41,008 bases of DNA. It comes from CAMLHU01 sp031393795 (GTDB taxonomy: Bacteria; Gemmatimonadota; Gemmatimonadetes; Gemmatimonadales; GWC2-71-9). A program made the position numbers and the translations under genes. This document shows positions 1 through 8,557 of the stretch, one piece after another. The stretch is from the NCBI GenBank assembly GCA_031393795.1, contig JANMWE010000222.1, positions 1-41,008 on the forward strand, written 5' to 3'. The notes below the pieces were generated by a model. The model was not told the DNA's origin. It saw only the letters and a program-made list of their open reading frames with translations, and made no database searches. Every line of letters starts with the position of its first letter. The stretch's first letter is position 1.

Positions 1-962
1 GCGCGTGCCACTTCGTCGGTCGGCACGCGCCGCTGGTCCTCCATCGACCGCCAGCCGGCCGCGCCGAGGCGGAAGTATCCCTTCACCGGGAGCGCCGCAA
101 CGTCGCGCAGGGTCGCGTAGAGCTGCCGCGCATCCCAATCGGGCGGCGCCGCAAGCAGCACGGCGCCGGGCAACGGCGACACCCGCACCAGGAGCTGCCG
201 CAGATCGTCACGCGGCTCGGCGTCGCCCGCGGCGCGTACCCGGACGCTGAGGAGGTGATCGCCCGCACCGAGCGCGCGAGTCGGGAGCACCAGGACGACG
301 TGCCCCCCGGAAGGACCGAGGGTGAACGCGCGGGTGAGGAGCGGCGTCGCGCCGCGGCCGAGGAGTTCGAGGGTCACGGCCGCCCCAGCGCCCCCGGCCC
401 GGCCGAGCTCCACGCCGATCCTGAGCGTGTCTCCCAGCGTGACCTGTTCCACCCCTTCGAGCCGGAGCACTGCCACATCGATGATATCGGCGCGCGGGAA
501 AAGCCGTACCGCCGTCCGCGCGAGGAGGTCGGGGGGCAGGTCGCGTGCGTCAGCGATCGCCCCGTCGGTCACAATGATGACGGGGCGGTCCATCGCGGTC
601 GCGGCGAGCAAGGCGGGACGGAGCGTTGAACGGGCGTAGAGTGCTGCAGTATCAGGCGCGACGGGGTTTTCCCCGAACCGCCGGACCTCTCCCCACGCCT
701 CGGCGGAGTCCTGCGCTTCGGCCCCCCGGCCACCGGCGGCGGTCATCGACAGCGAACCGTCGAGCAGGACCAGCGGCCTGCGAGCCGCCTCGGAGCGGGC
801 GCAGGTAAGGTCGAGGAGCAGGAGGGCCAGGAGCGCGCCAGAGGTGCCTCGGAGCGCGGCCAGGAGCCGTCCCTTGGCTCCGAGGCCCTCGAAATGAAGG
901 TAGGCCACCCCCCCGATGCCGAAAGCGAGGAGGACGAGGAGGATCGGGGCGAGTGTGATCAC
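1..962 (-). CDS. VWA-like membrane protein, N-terminal part (runs off window)
   Basis: About 320 residues are visible before the window edge. The GTG start at 962-960 overlaps the hisA stop in a GTGA arrangement. Two hydrophobic segments (about residues 3-23 and 33-55) are followed by LLDGSLSMTAAG near residues 66-77, whose D-x-S-x-S spacing looks like the metal-binding (MIDAS) motif of von Willebrand A domains. A second hydrophobic strand, PVIIVTDGAIAD, fits the later VWA strand with its T-D. A beta-rich region follows. The layout resembles the membrane-anchored VWA proteins of the BatA/aerotolerance type, but the C-terminus is missing and the function is unknown. Family call is inference; reality of the gene is well supported by frame, overlap and codon use. 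Confidence 0.7.
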   Translation of the reverse strand, partial: MITLAPILLVLLAFGIGGVAYLHFEGLGAKGRLLAALRGTSGALLALLLLDLTCARSEAARRPLVLLDGSLSMTAAGGRGAEAQDSAEAWGEVRRFGENPVAPDTAALYARSTLRPALLAATAMDRPVIIVTDGAIADARDLPPDLLARTAVRLFPRADIIDVAVLRLEGVEQVTLGDTLRIGVELGRAGGAGAAVTLELLGRGATPLLTRAFTLGPSGGHVVLVLPTRALGAGDHLLSVRVRAAGDAEPRDDLRQLLVRVSPLPGAVLLAAPPDWDARQLYATLRDVAALPVKGYFRLGAAGWRSMEDQRRVPTDEVAR

Positions 963-1681
963 ACGTCGAGGAGCGCTGTCAGCGCCTGCACGAGGGTGAA
1001 CCGTCCTTCGTACAGAGCCCGCCCGACGATCACTCCTGCCACCGCGCTGGCCTTGGCCCGGAGCAGGTCGTCGATCGACCCGACCCCTCCGCTCAGGATC
1101 ACCCCCGCGCCGCTCGCCTCCTGCAATTCGATGGCCCCGACGAAGTCGGGACCGGCCAGCCGTCCGTCCCGGGCGATGTCGGTGTAGACGAGTGTCCGCA
1201 CCCCTTCCTGTGCCACCCGGATCGCCACATCGCGCGCCCGAACGATGGAGGTCTGCTGCCACCCGTGCAGGGCGAGGAGACCGTCCCGGACGTCCAACCC
1301 CACGGCGACGCGCGGCGCACCGATCAGCTCGAGAGCCTGTGGCACCAAGGCCGGCGTGGTGACGACGGCACTGCCGAGGATGATCCGCGTCACTTCCAGG
1401 TCGCGGACCTCACGCAGCCGCTCCTCGTTCCGGATCCCGCCGCCGAGCTGGATCCGGACGTGGCTTCCGACCCGCGTGATGATGCGACCGATCAGCGCCC
1501 CGTTCTCGCCGTCGCCGAAGGCGCGATCGAGGTCGATGAGGTGGAGCCACCGGGCCCCCTGCATGACGAAGCGCTCGGCCAGGGCGACAGGGTCGTCGTC
1601 ATGGCGCTGGGTCGTCGCCGCACCCTGCGCGAGGCGCACGGCGCGGCCGAAACGAATGTCGATGGCGGGGAAGAGGTCCAC
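959..1681 (-). CDS. hisA: Phosphoribosylformimino-5-aminoimidazole carboxamide ribotide isomerase HisA
   Basis: A 240-residue TIM barrel that catalyses the Amadori isomerisation of ProFAR to PRFAR in histidine synthesis. Visible signatures are FPAIDIRFGRAVRL at the start with catalytic Asp8, LGGGIRNEE near 79-87, GLDVRDG with the second catalytic Asp130, YTDIARDGRLAGPD near 167-179, and the phosphate-binding LSGGVGS near 196-202. The length is normal for HisA. The GTG at 1681 is chosen because the longer open frame upstream is only antiparallel read-through of the M23 gene and has no HisA homology. No other his gene is visible; the gene sits alone at the tail of the cell wall cluster, 32 bases after the M23 peptidase stop, and its stop overlaps the start of the VWA-like gene. 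Confidence 0.95.
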   Translation of the reverse strand: MDLFPAIDIRFGRAVRLAQGAATTQRHDDDPVALAERFVMQGARWLHLIDLDRAFGDGENGALIGRIITRVGSHVRIQLGGGIRNEERLREVRDLEVTRIILGSAVVTTPALVPQALELIGAPRVAVGLDVRDGLLALHGWQQTSIVRARDVAIRVAQEGVRTLVYTDIARDGRLAGPDFVGAIELQEASGAGVILSGGVGSIDDLLRAKASAVAGVIVGRALYEGRFTLVQALTALLDV

Positions 1682-1690
1682 GGGTACACT

Positions 1691-1713
1691 ACAGGCGGGA
1701 CGCCTGTGCTCCC
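1691..1713. repeat. Short palindromic repeat, copy 1 (GGCGGGACGCC type)
   Basis: The bases CAGGCGGGACGCCTG form a 6-bp stem around a 3-base loop and are followed by TGCTCCC. The element fills most of the gap between the M23 peptidase stop (1714-1716) and the hisA GTG. A second copy at 28736-28757 matches 19 of 22 positions. It looks like a dispersed REP-type unit. Its effect on hisA translation is unknown. Confidence 0.6.
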
Positions 1714-2940
1714 TCAGGGGTGCTGCGCGAGGGACTGCGGCGGGTAGAGCAGTGCGGCGAGGCGGGTGCGCTCGCGATCGAAGTCGGCCCGTTCGACGGC
1801 GGCCACGGGGGTCCCATCCCCCGCCTTGATGGACCGAGGATCGCGCGCGACACCACCGACGCGGAACTCGTAATGGAGGTGCGGTCCGGTGGCGAGACCG
1901 GTCGCTCCCACCGCGCCGATCCGTTCCTCCTGTTTCACCCGCTGGCCGACGTGCACGTTGATGCGCGACAGGTGTCCGTACCGGGTGATGATGCCGTTGG
2001 CGTGCCGCAACTCGACCAGGTTGCCGTAACCACCGCTCCGTCCGGCGCGGAGCACGACCCCGTCGCCCGCGGCCATCACCGGGGTGCCGAGCGCCGCGGC
2101 GTAGTCGATCCCTTCGTGCTGCTTCCACCGGCCGAGGATAGGATGGAAGCGGCCACCGAACCCCGACGCGAGGCGCCGGAACTGGAGCGGGGCACGGAGA
2201 AAGGCGCGGCGGAGCGACTTCCCGTTGGCGTCGAAATAGCCGGTCGAGGTGCCGGGTCCGTCAAAGCGATAGGCGGTGTACTCGCGCCCGCCGACCACGA
2301 GGTCGCCGGCCAGGACGCGGCTGAAGCGGATCTCTCCCTCGGGGGTCGTCATCCGCTCGACCAGGATGCGGTAGCGGTCGCCCGGCCGGATGTCGCGCGT
2401 GAAGTCCACCTGCCAGGCGTAGACGTCGGCCAGATCCCAGGCGAGCGCCTCGCGCTGGGACTTGGGGAGGAGCGAGTCGGGGATGCTCCCGTCCAGCGCC
2501 TGATACAGCGTATTGTCGATCGGGCCTTCCACCCGGATCACGCTCTCGCGCCAGTCGATCGGCACCGCGGCGGCCATCCAGGTGGTGTCACCGAAGGAGA
2601 TGGTCGCCTTCTGCTCACGGGAGAGGCGGAAGCTCACTTCGGCGGGGATGGAATCGGCGGGATGTTTGCGGAACGCAAAGACGGTCCCGGGGCGGAGCCG
2701 CCGGAGGTCCACGGCCAGCTGGGAGGCGATGGTGCTGAACTCCGCTCCGGTGACCTTGTTCCGCGCAAAGACCCCCGAAAGCGTCTCGCCGGGATGAAGG
2801 GTATCGACGGTCACCAGGTACGGCACCGCCACGACGACCGGCGCCATCAATGGACGCGGCCACGGCCAAACACCGCGGGCCCACGCGATCAGCGCGAGCC
2901 CGACGATGACGGCGGGGAGAGACCGCGCGAGTCGCTGCAT
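1714..2940 (-). CDS. M23 family (LytM-type) peptidoglycan endopeptidase with LysM/OapA-like domain
   Basis: A 408-residue predicted envelope protein. It has an N-terminal hydrophobic segment (about residues 9-24), then a region near 44-92 (LHPGETLSGVFAR) that resembles a LysM/OapA-type glycan-binding fold. The C-terminal LytM domain has a complete zinc site: HEGID (H275, D279), YGHLS (H323) and GPHLHYEF (H354, H356), so catalytic activity is expected. Such enzymes cut peptide cross-links during growth or division. The ATG at 2940 overlaps the ftsZ stop by one base (TGATG), which ties its expression to ftsZ and supports a septal or cell-wall role. A TTG one codon earlier is possible but unnecessary. 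Confidence 0.9.
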   Translation of the reverse strand: MQRLARSLPAVIVGLALIAWARGVWPWPRPLMAPVVVAVPYLVTVDTLHPGETLSGVFARNKVTGAEFSTIASQLAVDLRRLRPGTVFAFRKHPADSIPAEVSFRLSREQKATISFGDTTWMAAAVPIDWRESVIRVEGPIDNTLYQALDGSIPDSLLPKSQREALAWDLADVYAWQVDFTRDIRPGDRYRILVERMTTPEGEIRFSRVLAGDLVVGGREYTAYRFDGPGTSTGYFDANGKSLRRAFLRAPLQFRRLASGFGGRFHPILGRWKQHEGIDYAAALGTPVMAAGDGVVLRAGRSGGYGNLVELRHANGIITRYGHLSRINVHVGQRVKQEERIGAVGATGLATGPHLHYEFRVGGVARDPRSIKAGDGTPVAAVERADFDRERTRLAALLYPPQSLAQHP

Positions 2941-4100
2941 CAATCCATCTGTCGGCGGATGAAGGTCGGGATATCCATCTCGTCCGACGCGGACGCCCCC
3001 GCGGCCTTCTTGGGCTCGGGCTTCGGCGCCTGGCTCGTGGCCTGGGGCGGCGGGGGCGGCGCCGGCATCTTCTTGGCGCTCGGGAACGGCAGCACGTTGC
3101 CCGCGTTCCCCACCGACCGCATCCCCGGATCGCCCGACACCTGGCGGTCGAACCCGGTCGCGATCACGGTGACCCGCACCTCGCCCTGCATCGCTTCGTC
3201 CACCCGGTTGCCGAAGATGATCTCGGCCTCGCCGCCCGCAGCGTCGTGGATGATGTCGTTGATGCGGGTCAGCTCGTCCATCGTGAGGTCGGGCCCGTGG
3301 GTGATGTTGATCAGCACCCCGGTGGCCCCCTGGATGGACACGTTGTCGAGCAGCGGGCTCGAAATGGCCTGTTGCGCCGCCTCCATCGAGCGGTTCTCCC
3401 CCTTGCCGCTGCCGGTCCCCATCAGCGCCGCCCCGCCGTTCTGCATGATGGTGCGCACGTCGGCGAAGTCGACGTTGATCATCCCGGTGTGGGTGATCAG
3501 GTCGGCGATGCCCTGGGTGGCGTGGAGCAGCACCTCGTCGGCCTTCTTGAGCGCGTCGGTGAAGGGGATCTGCTTCCCCACCACCGCCATCAGCCGCTCG
3601 TTCGGCACCACGATCATCGTGTCGACGCTCTTCCGGAGCTCGGCGATGCCGAGCTCGGCCTGCTTCATCCGCTTCTTGCCCTCGAAGAGGAAGGGCTTGG
3701 TGACGATGCCGATGGAGAGCGCGCCGATGTCGCGCGCCAACTGGGCGATGATCGGCGCCGAGCCGGTGCCGGTGCCGCCGCCCATCCCGCAGGTCACGAA
3801 GACAAGGTCGGCGCCCTGGATGGCCTGGAGGACGTCGTCACGGTCCTCCTCGATCGCCTGGCGGCCGATCTCGGGCCGCGCACCGGCGCCGAGCCCCTTG
3901 GTGAGCTTTTTGCCGATCTGGACCTTCACGTCCGACCGGGAGGTGGCCAACGCCTGGCTGTCGGTGTTGACCGAGATGAACTGCACGCCCTTGAGGCCCT
4001 CGGCGATCATGCGGTTGACGGCGTTCCCACCGCCGCCGCCGACGCCGACCACCTTCAGGTTGGCGTGCTGCGCCACCGTCTCATCGAGCTCGAAGATCAT
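2940..4100 (-). CDS. ftsZ: Cell division GTPase FtsZ
   Basis: A 386-residue tubulin homologue that polymerises into the Z ring. The nucleotide-binding glycine loop VGVGGGGGNAVNRM (18-31), the tubulin signature GGGTGTGSAP (107-116) and the T7 loop NVDFAD (209-214) with both aspartates are intact. A variable proline- and alanine-rich linker (about 340-372) leads to the conserved C-terminal peptide DEMDIPTFIRRQMD, which binds FtsA and other tethers. It lies 18 bases after ftsA with a GGGAG Shine-Dalgarno before the ATG at 4100. The order ftsQ-ftsA-ftsZ is the usual dcw arrangement. Confidence 0.98.
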   Translation of the reverse strand: MIFELDETVAQHANLKVVGVGGGGGNAVNRMIAEGLKGVQFISVNTDSQALATSRSDVKVQIGKKLTKGLGAGARPEIGRQAIEEDRDDVLQAIQGADLVFVTCGMGGGTGTGSAPIIAQLARDIGALSIGIVTKPFLFEGKKRMKQAELGIAELRKSVDTMIVVPNERLMAVVGKQIPFTDALKKADEVLLHATQGIADLITHTGMINVDFADVRTIMQNGGAALMGTGSGKGENRSMEAAQQAISSPLLDNVSIQGATGVLINITHGPDLTMDELTRINDIIHDAAGGEAEIIFGNRVDEAMQGEVRVTVIATGFDRQVSGDPGMRSVGNAGNVLPFPSAKKMPAPPPPPQATSQAPKPEPKKAAGASASDEMDIPTFIRRQMD

Positions 4101-4118
4101 GGGTCGCTCCCGCGTCGC

Positions 4119-5372
4119 CTAGAAGAAGTCCTGGAACCACTGCTTCACCGGGCCCAGCCACTTCTCGACGGGCAGACCCCGTCGCCCTCCCATCCCGAAT
4201 CCCTGTCCTTCGGCGCGCTTGCGCGCTCCGTAGAGCGCCAGCCCTGCCACCACCGCCATCCGCGGTGCTTCGACCCCATCGGCCAGCCCGGTGAGCCCCT
4301 GCTCCGCCTTGCCGATCCGCACCGGAATCGCGCAGACCTCGCGCGCCAACTCTACGATCCCCGGCGTCGAAGCGCCCCCGCCCACCAGCACCAGCCCCGC
4401 GGGTAACCGACCTTGAAATCCCGCGCGGGTGATCTCGTCCAGCGCGTACTCGAGCACTTCCCGCAGCCGCGCGTCCATGATGTGGGCGAGCACCTGTCGC
4501 GCCACCGTCCGCGACCCCTGCCCCGGCGTACTAGGAAGGTCGATGATATCGCTCCCCGGCACCAGTGGCTGGTACGCAGCCCCCGAGCGCTCCTTGAGCC
4601 TCTCGGCGTCCGACTGGGTCACCTGCAGTCCGTGCACGATGTCATTGGTCACGTGGCCGCCGGCGATCCTGACCGACCCGGTGTGCCGGATCCTCCCCCC
4701 TTGGAAGACCGCCACGTTGGTGCTCCCGCCGCCCAGGTCCACCAACGCGCAGCCGAGCTCGAGCTCGTCGGCGGTGAGCACCGGCAGGGAGGCCGCGAGG
4801 GGTTCGAGGACGAACTCCTCGACATGATACCCGGCGCGCTCCACGCACTTCTTCAGGTTCTGCAGGGCGTTGCTGTAGACGGTGACGAGGTAGACCTCCG
4901 CCTCCAGCCGCATCCCCGACATCCCGAGGGGTTCATTGATCCCCGCCTGCTGGTCCACCCGGTACTCCTGCGGGATCGCGTGCAGCAGCTCGTGATCGCG
5001 CCCGAGGGAGATGGCACACGCCACGTCATTCACGCGCGCCAGGTCGGCGGTGCGGATCTCCTCCCCCGTCACCGAGACCGTGCCGTTCGAGCTCTTGCCG
5101 CTCACGTGCTCGCCCGCGATGCCGCAGAACACCGAGCCCACTTCGACGCCGGCCATCCGCTGCGCGTCGGAGAGCGCCTTGGTGATCGCCCGGGTCGCTT
5201 CCTCGATGTCGCGCACCACGCCGCGACGGATCCCGTTGGAGCGTTCGATGCCGACGCCGAGCACGCGCGCGGTCGGACGGCGGGCATCGCCCCCCGCTTC
5301 GGCCACGACCGCCGTCACCTTGGTGGAGCCCAGGTCCAGGGCGGCCACCAGCTTCGTAGGTGCCGTGCTCAC
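4119..5372 (-). CDS. ftsA: Cell division protein FtsA
   Basis: A 417-residue actin-like ATPase that anchors FtsZ to the membrane. ATP-binding motifs are visible: phosphate-1 ALDLGSTKVTAVV (11-23), phosphate-2 LVDLGGGSTNVAVF (210-223) and the adenosine motif LVLVGGGAS near 330. The FtsA-specific 1C (SHS2) insertion lies between about residues 85 and 165. The C-terminus ends in an amphipathic, aromatic helix (VKQWFQDFF), the expected membrane-targeting sequence. The ATG at 5372 overlaps the ftsQ stop by four bases. Confidence 0.97.
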   Translation of the reverse strand: MSTAPTKLVAALDLGSTKVTAVVAEAGGDARRPTARVLGVGIERSNGIRRGVVRDIEEATRAITKALSDAQRMAGVEVGSVFCGIAGEHVSGKSSNGTVSVTGEEIRTADLARVNDVACAISLGRDHELLHAIPQEYRVDQQAGINEPLGMSGMRLEAEVYLVTVYSNALQNLKKCVERAGYHVEEFVLEPLAASLPVLTADELELGCALVDLGGGSTNVAVFQGGRIRHTGSVRIAGGHVTNDIVHGLQVTQSDAERLKERSGAAYQPLVPGSDIIDLPSTPGQGSRTVARQVLAHIMDARLREVLEYALDEITRAGFQGRLPAGLVLVGGGASTPGIVELAREVCAIPVRIGKAEQGLTGLADGVEAPRMAVVAGLALYGARKRAEGQGFGMGGRRGLPVEKWLGPVKQWFQDFF

Positions 5373-6055
5373 GCGTCCCCTCCTCGTACGATGACCTGAC
5401 CGGCCCAGCGGCCGTCGAGCTCTCGCCAGGGGCGGCGGAGGCGGGCCAGGTCCTGCGCCACTGCCGTCACCGCCCGGATCGTTTCCATCGACGCGTCGGG
5501 CCGGAACACCAGCCGCCGCCGCGCCACCATCAAGATTACCCAGGGACCGTCCCGTTCCGCACTCCCCACCTGGGCAAAGAGCGCCGGGTCGGCCGCCCGC
5601 ACCTGCCCCAACAGTTTCCCGATGAGGCTGTCGGCCCGTCCCGCCAGCGGGAGATCGGGGGCGGAGACGCTCGGATCGAATGGGAGGAGCCGCCCGGGAG
5701 CGTCCATCGCGGTCAATCCGTCGCGGCCCGGCACCAGCGCCACTGGCGGCACCTCCGTGATCTCCACCCGGATCGTGCCGGGGAGCCGGCGCGACACTTC
5801 GGCATCGACCACCCCGGGGATCGCCCGCGCCCGCCGCTCGATCGGCGCCACATCGTCGAACACGCTGGCCGTCCGGGAGAGCGAGAGCCCCCGCAACACC
5901 TCATCGCGCCCCAGATATTCCAGGCCGAGCAGTTCCACTCGGCGCACCCGGAAGAAATCGACTTTGCGCAGGACCCGAGGCGCGAAGGCCCAGGTGAATG
6001 CGCAGAGGATCAGCGCATAGAGGGCCAGCCACCCCGGGCGTAGGAACCGTCTCAT
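5369..6055 (-). CDS. ftsQ: Cell division protein FtsQ/DivIB
   Basis: A 228-residue bitopic protein. A short basic cytoplasmic tail is followed by one membrane segment (about residues 9-27), then a POTRA domain starting at VDFFRVRRVELLGLEYLG (near 32-49). Next comes the FtsQ-type stretch IPGVVDAEVSRRLPGTIRVEI (split here as IPGVVDAEV then RRLPGTIRVEI). It links early divisome proteins with FtsL/FtsB and FtsW-FtsI. It overlaps murC upstream and ftsA downstream by four bases each. murB and ddl, which often precede ftsQ, are absent. Confidence 0.93.
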   Translation of the reverse strand: MRRFLRPGWLALYALILCAFTWAFAPRVLRKVDFFRVRRVELLGLEYLGRDEVLRGLSLSRTASVFDDVAPIERRARAIPGVVDAEVSRRLPGTIRVEITEVPPVALVPGRDGLTAMDAPGRLLPFDPSVSAPDLPLAGRADSLIGKLLGQVRAADPALFAQVGSAERDGPWVILMVARRRLVFRPDASMETIRAVTAVAQDLARLRRPWRELDGRWAGQVIVRGGDA

Positions 6056-7410
6056 TTCGCCACCAGCGCCCGTCCGACCTTGGTCACGTCACCGGCACCG
6101 AGGGTCAGGACCACGTCGCCCGGTCGCATCTCCGCCGCCACCGCCGCCTCGAGGTCCTCACGGCGCGGGACGAAGATCGAACGGCCCCCCGAGAGCGCCA
6201 CCGCCTGCGCCACCACCTGGCCCGTCACGCCCGGCACGGGCGCTTCCCGCGCCCCGTACACATCGGCCACGATCGCGAGGTCGGCGGCGGCCAACGCCCG
6301 TCCCATCGCCTCCCCGTGCACCTGCGTCCGCGAATAGAGGTGCGGCTGGAAGACCGCCACCAACCGCCGCCCGGGGAAGGCCTGCTTGCTCGCCGACAAG
6401 GTCGCGTTGAGCTCCGAGGGATGATGGGCGTAGTCGTCCACGAACGTGATCCCGTGCGCCTCTCCCAACCGCTCGAATCGCCGTCCCGCGCCGGTGAACC
6501 GAGCCAGCGCCCCGAGCGCCGCGTCCACATCGCCTCGGAGGGCCACCACCGTCCCCAGCGCCGCCGTGGCGTTCAGGATGTTGTGCATCCCGGGGACCGA
6601 GAGCCGGAGGACCACCCGCCGCCCGTCGGGGAGACGCACGTGAGCGCTCGTCCCCTTCGGTCCCTGCTCCACCGGCCCGATCCGAAGATCGGCGTCGCCG
6701 GTACCGAACCGCCACACGTCGTTCTTGAGCCGGGCCGCCACCCGCGCAGCGCCGGGGTCATCGGTACCCACCAGCGCGATCCGCGCTCGGCCCGCGAACT
6801 CCACGAACGCATCCTCGATGGCGCCGAGGGTCCCGTAGACCTCGAGATGGTCGGCCTCGACGTTGTTCACCACCGCGATCCCGGGCCGAAGCTCGAGGAA
6901 GGCGCGGTCGTACTCGTCGGCCTCGACCACGAAGAGCTGGTCCCCGCCAATCCGGGCGTTGCCGCCCCACTGCGCCACCCGGCCTCCGGCCAGACCGGTC
7001 GGATCGAACCCCGCAGCGGCCAAGGCCTCGGTGGCCATCACGGTGGTCGTCGTCTTCCCGTGTGTCCCCGACAGGGCCACCACTTCGTGCGGATTGACCA
7101 GGTCGGCCAGCGCGCGCTTGCGTGGTACGACCGGGATCCCCGCGGCGCGGGCGGCAACTAATTCGGGATGGTCGACTGGGATCGCTGCGGTCGCCACCAC
7201 TGCGCGGGCCCCCGCGACGTGCGCCGGGTCGTGCCCGGCGAGGACGGTCGCTCCGAGGGCCGCCACGTCGGCGGCACCCGCCGGATCGGTGTCACACCCG
7301 GTCACCTTTACCCCGCGACGCGAGGCCAAGAGGGCCAGGGCGCTCATCCCGGCGCCGCCGATGCCCATGAAGTGCACTGGGCGGGTGTCCGAGGGTGAGA
7401 ACAGATCCAT
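6052..7410 (-). CDS. murC: UDP-N-acetylmuramate-L-alanine ligase MurC
   Basis: A 452-residue ATP-dependent ligase that adds L-Ala to UDP-MurNAc. The N-terminal UDP-binding motif MGIGGAGMSALA (15-26), the ATP P-loop SGTHGKTTTT (114-123) and the MurC-type VVEADEYDRAF are intact, followed by YAHHPSE in the central domain. Length is typical, so it is not a MurC-Ddl or MurC-MurB fusion. It starts 16 bases after murG with only a weak Shine-Dalgarno and ends in an ATGA overlap with ftsQ. Confidence 0.97.
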   Translation of the reverse strand: MDLFSPSDTRPVHFMGIGGAGMSALALLASRRGVKVTGCDTDPAGAADVAALGATVLAGHDPAHVAGARAVVATAAIPVDHPELVAARAAGIPVVPRKRALADLVNPHEVVALSGTHGKTTTTVMATEALAAAGFDPTGLAGGRVAQWGGNARIGGDQLFVVEADEYDRAFLELRPGIAVVNNVEADHLEVYGTLGAIEDAFVEFAGRARIALVGTDDPGAARVAARLKNDVWRFGTGDADLRIGPVEQGPKGTSAHVRLPDGRRVVLRLSVPGMHNILNATAALGTVVALRGDVDAALGALARFTGAGRRFERLGEAHGITFVDDYAHHPSELNATLSASKQAFPGRRLVAVFQPHLYSRTQVHGEAMGRALAAADLAIVADVYGAREAPVPGVTGQVVAQAVALSGGRSIFVPRREDLEAAVAAEMRPGDVVLTLGAGDVTKVGRALVAK

Positions 7411-7426
7411 TGGTTGGAAGGCTAAT

Positions 7427-8551
7427 TTAATGAATCTTCGGGAGTTGCGAAAGAGCTTGGCTCCCTAAAAGTGTCAATAAATGTGACACTATCGAGTCCA
7501 CGGCATGGGGTCGTCCTCGCCCTTTGGCACGGGTCGCCATGGTCCGCCGACGCACATCATCGGTCAGCAATTCGCCGATAAGCCGCCCCAGGGTCAGGGT
7601 GCTGAGCTCCGCCTGCGGGAGGTGCACCGCCGCGCCCGCCACCTCGAGCGCCACCGCATTACCCGTCTGGTGGTCCGAGGCGGCCGTGGGCAACGGGATG
7701 AGGATCGATGGGATCCCCCACGCACAGAGCTCCGCGCCGGTCATCATACCGGCGCGCGCGACCGCGATATCGGCCACCGCGAAGGCGTCCGCCATTGGAT
7801 CGATGAAGCCGAAGACCTGCACGTCGGGCGTCTTCTGGTACTTGGCGTACTCCTCGTAGCTTCCCCGCCCCGTGGCCCAGATCACCGAGCAGGTGTCCGC
7901 GCCCCCGACCTCGATCCACCCCGCCACCGCGCGGTTGATCGCCAGCGCCCCCTGGCTCCCGCCGGTCACCAGCACCACCGGTTTGCGGCCGTCGAGCCCG
8001 AAACGCTTGAGCGCCGCCTCACGCCGGGCCGGGTCGGGTGGTACGATCGGGTTGCCGGTGTCCCAGACCTTCGTCCTCTTCCCGACCCGCAGCCGCTCCT
8101 TCGCTTCCGGCAGGCCGAGATAGACGTGGTCTACCCGACCGGCGAGCCGCTTGGTGGCGAGGCCAGGCCAGGCATTCTGCTCCTGGATGGCACTCGGCAA
8201 GCCGAGTCCCGCGCCATACCAGACGGCGGGGGCCGAGGCATAGCCGCCGGTCCCGACGACGAGCGCGGGGCGCTCCTCCGCGAAGATCTTCTTCAACTCG
8301 CGGTGCACCTGCCACGCCACGAACGGTAAGCGGACATTCCTCCACCATTGGCGGCGGTAGAACGGTTCGATGGCGAGGAGGTGATAGCGAAAGTCGCGGG
8401 TGGGGAGGATCTGGATCTCGATGCCGCGGGTGGCACCGATCAAAACTGGTTCGAGATCCGGGCGCTTGGCCTGGAGCGCCTCGGCGATGGCGAGCGCGGG
8501 CATCAGGTGGCCGCCGGTACCGCCCCCCGCGATCAGGATCCGGGTCTTCAT
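7427..8551 (-). CDS. murG: UDP-GlcNAc:lipid I N-acetylglucosaminyltransferase MurG
   Basis: A 374-residue GT28 glycosyltransferase making lipid II at the inner membrane face. Visible motifs are the glycine loop AGGGTGGHLMPA (8-19), GTGGYASAPA, and in the C-terminal lobe TGGSQGALAIN and RAGMMTGAELCAWGIPSI. The ATG at 8551 is chosen because MKTRILIAGGGTGGH is the family N-terminus; 26 upstream in-frame residues only translate the repeat array. No good Shine-Dalgarno is seen before this start. The last roughly 22 codons are AT-rich (CAT TTA TTG ACA CTT TTA) unlike the rest of the gene and extend past the usual MurG end, suggesting read-through into former intergenic DNA. Confidence 0.96.
   Translation of the reverse strand: MKTRILIAGGGTGGHLMPALAIAEALQAKRPDLEPVLIGATRGIEIQILPTRDFRYHLLAIEPFYRRQWWRNVRLPFVAWQVHRELKKIFAEERPALVVGTGGYASAPAVWYGAGLGLPSAIQEQNAWPGLATKRLAGRVDHVYLGLPEAKERLRVGKRTKVWDTGNPIVPPDPARREAALKRFGLDGRKPVVLVTGGSQGALAINRAVAGWIEVGGADTCSVIWATGRGSYEEYAKYQKTPDVQVFGFIDPMADAFAVADIAVARAGMMTGAELCAWGIPSILIPLPTAASDHQTGNAVALEVAGAAVHLPQAELSTLTLGRLIGELLTDDVRRRTMATRAKGRGRPHAVDSIVSHLLTLLGSQALSQLPKIH
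7470..7490. promoter_or_regulatory. AT-rich palindrome in the 3' end of murG, operator- or promoter-like
   Basis: AGTGTCA and TGACACT form a perfect 7-bp inverted repeat separated by 7 bases, in an AT-rich patch inside a very GC-rich region. On the minus strand it also contains an exact TTGACA (7477-7472), but the hexamer 17 bases further (TCTTTC) is a poor -10. It lies 60-80 bases before the murC start, so a regulator site or a murC promoter are both possible. Confidence 0.35.
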
Positions 8552-8557
8552 CACGTG

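Noticed and set aside
1682..2128. Longer HisA with 149 extra N-terminal residues
   Set aside because: The extension is arginine-rich shadow of the M23 gene, and HisA proteins begin at the VDLFPAID stretch.
1720..4122. Long plus-strand open frame (800 codons) opposite ftsZ and the M23 gene
   Set aside because: It is antisense to two clearly conserved genes, has biased composition (histidine, arginine, proline) and no recognisable domain. GC-rich coding DNA keeps antisense frames open.
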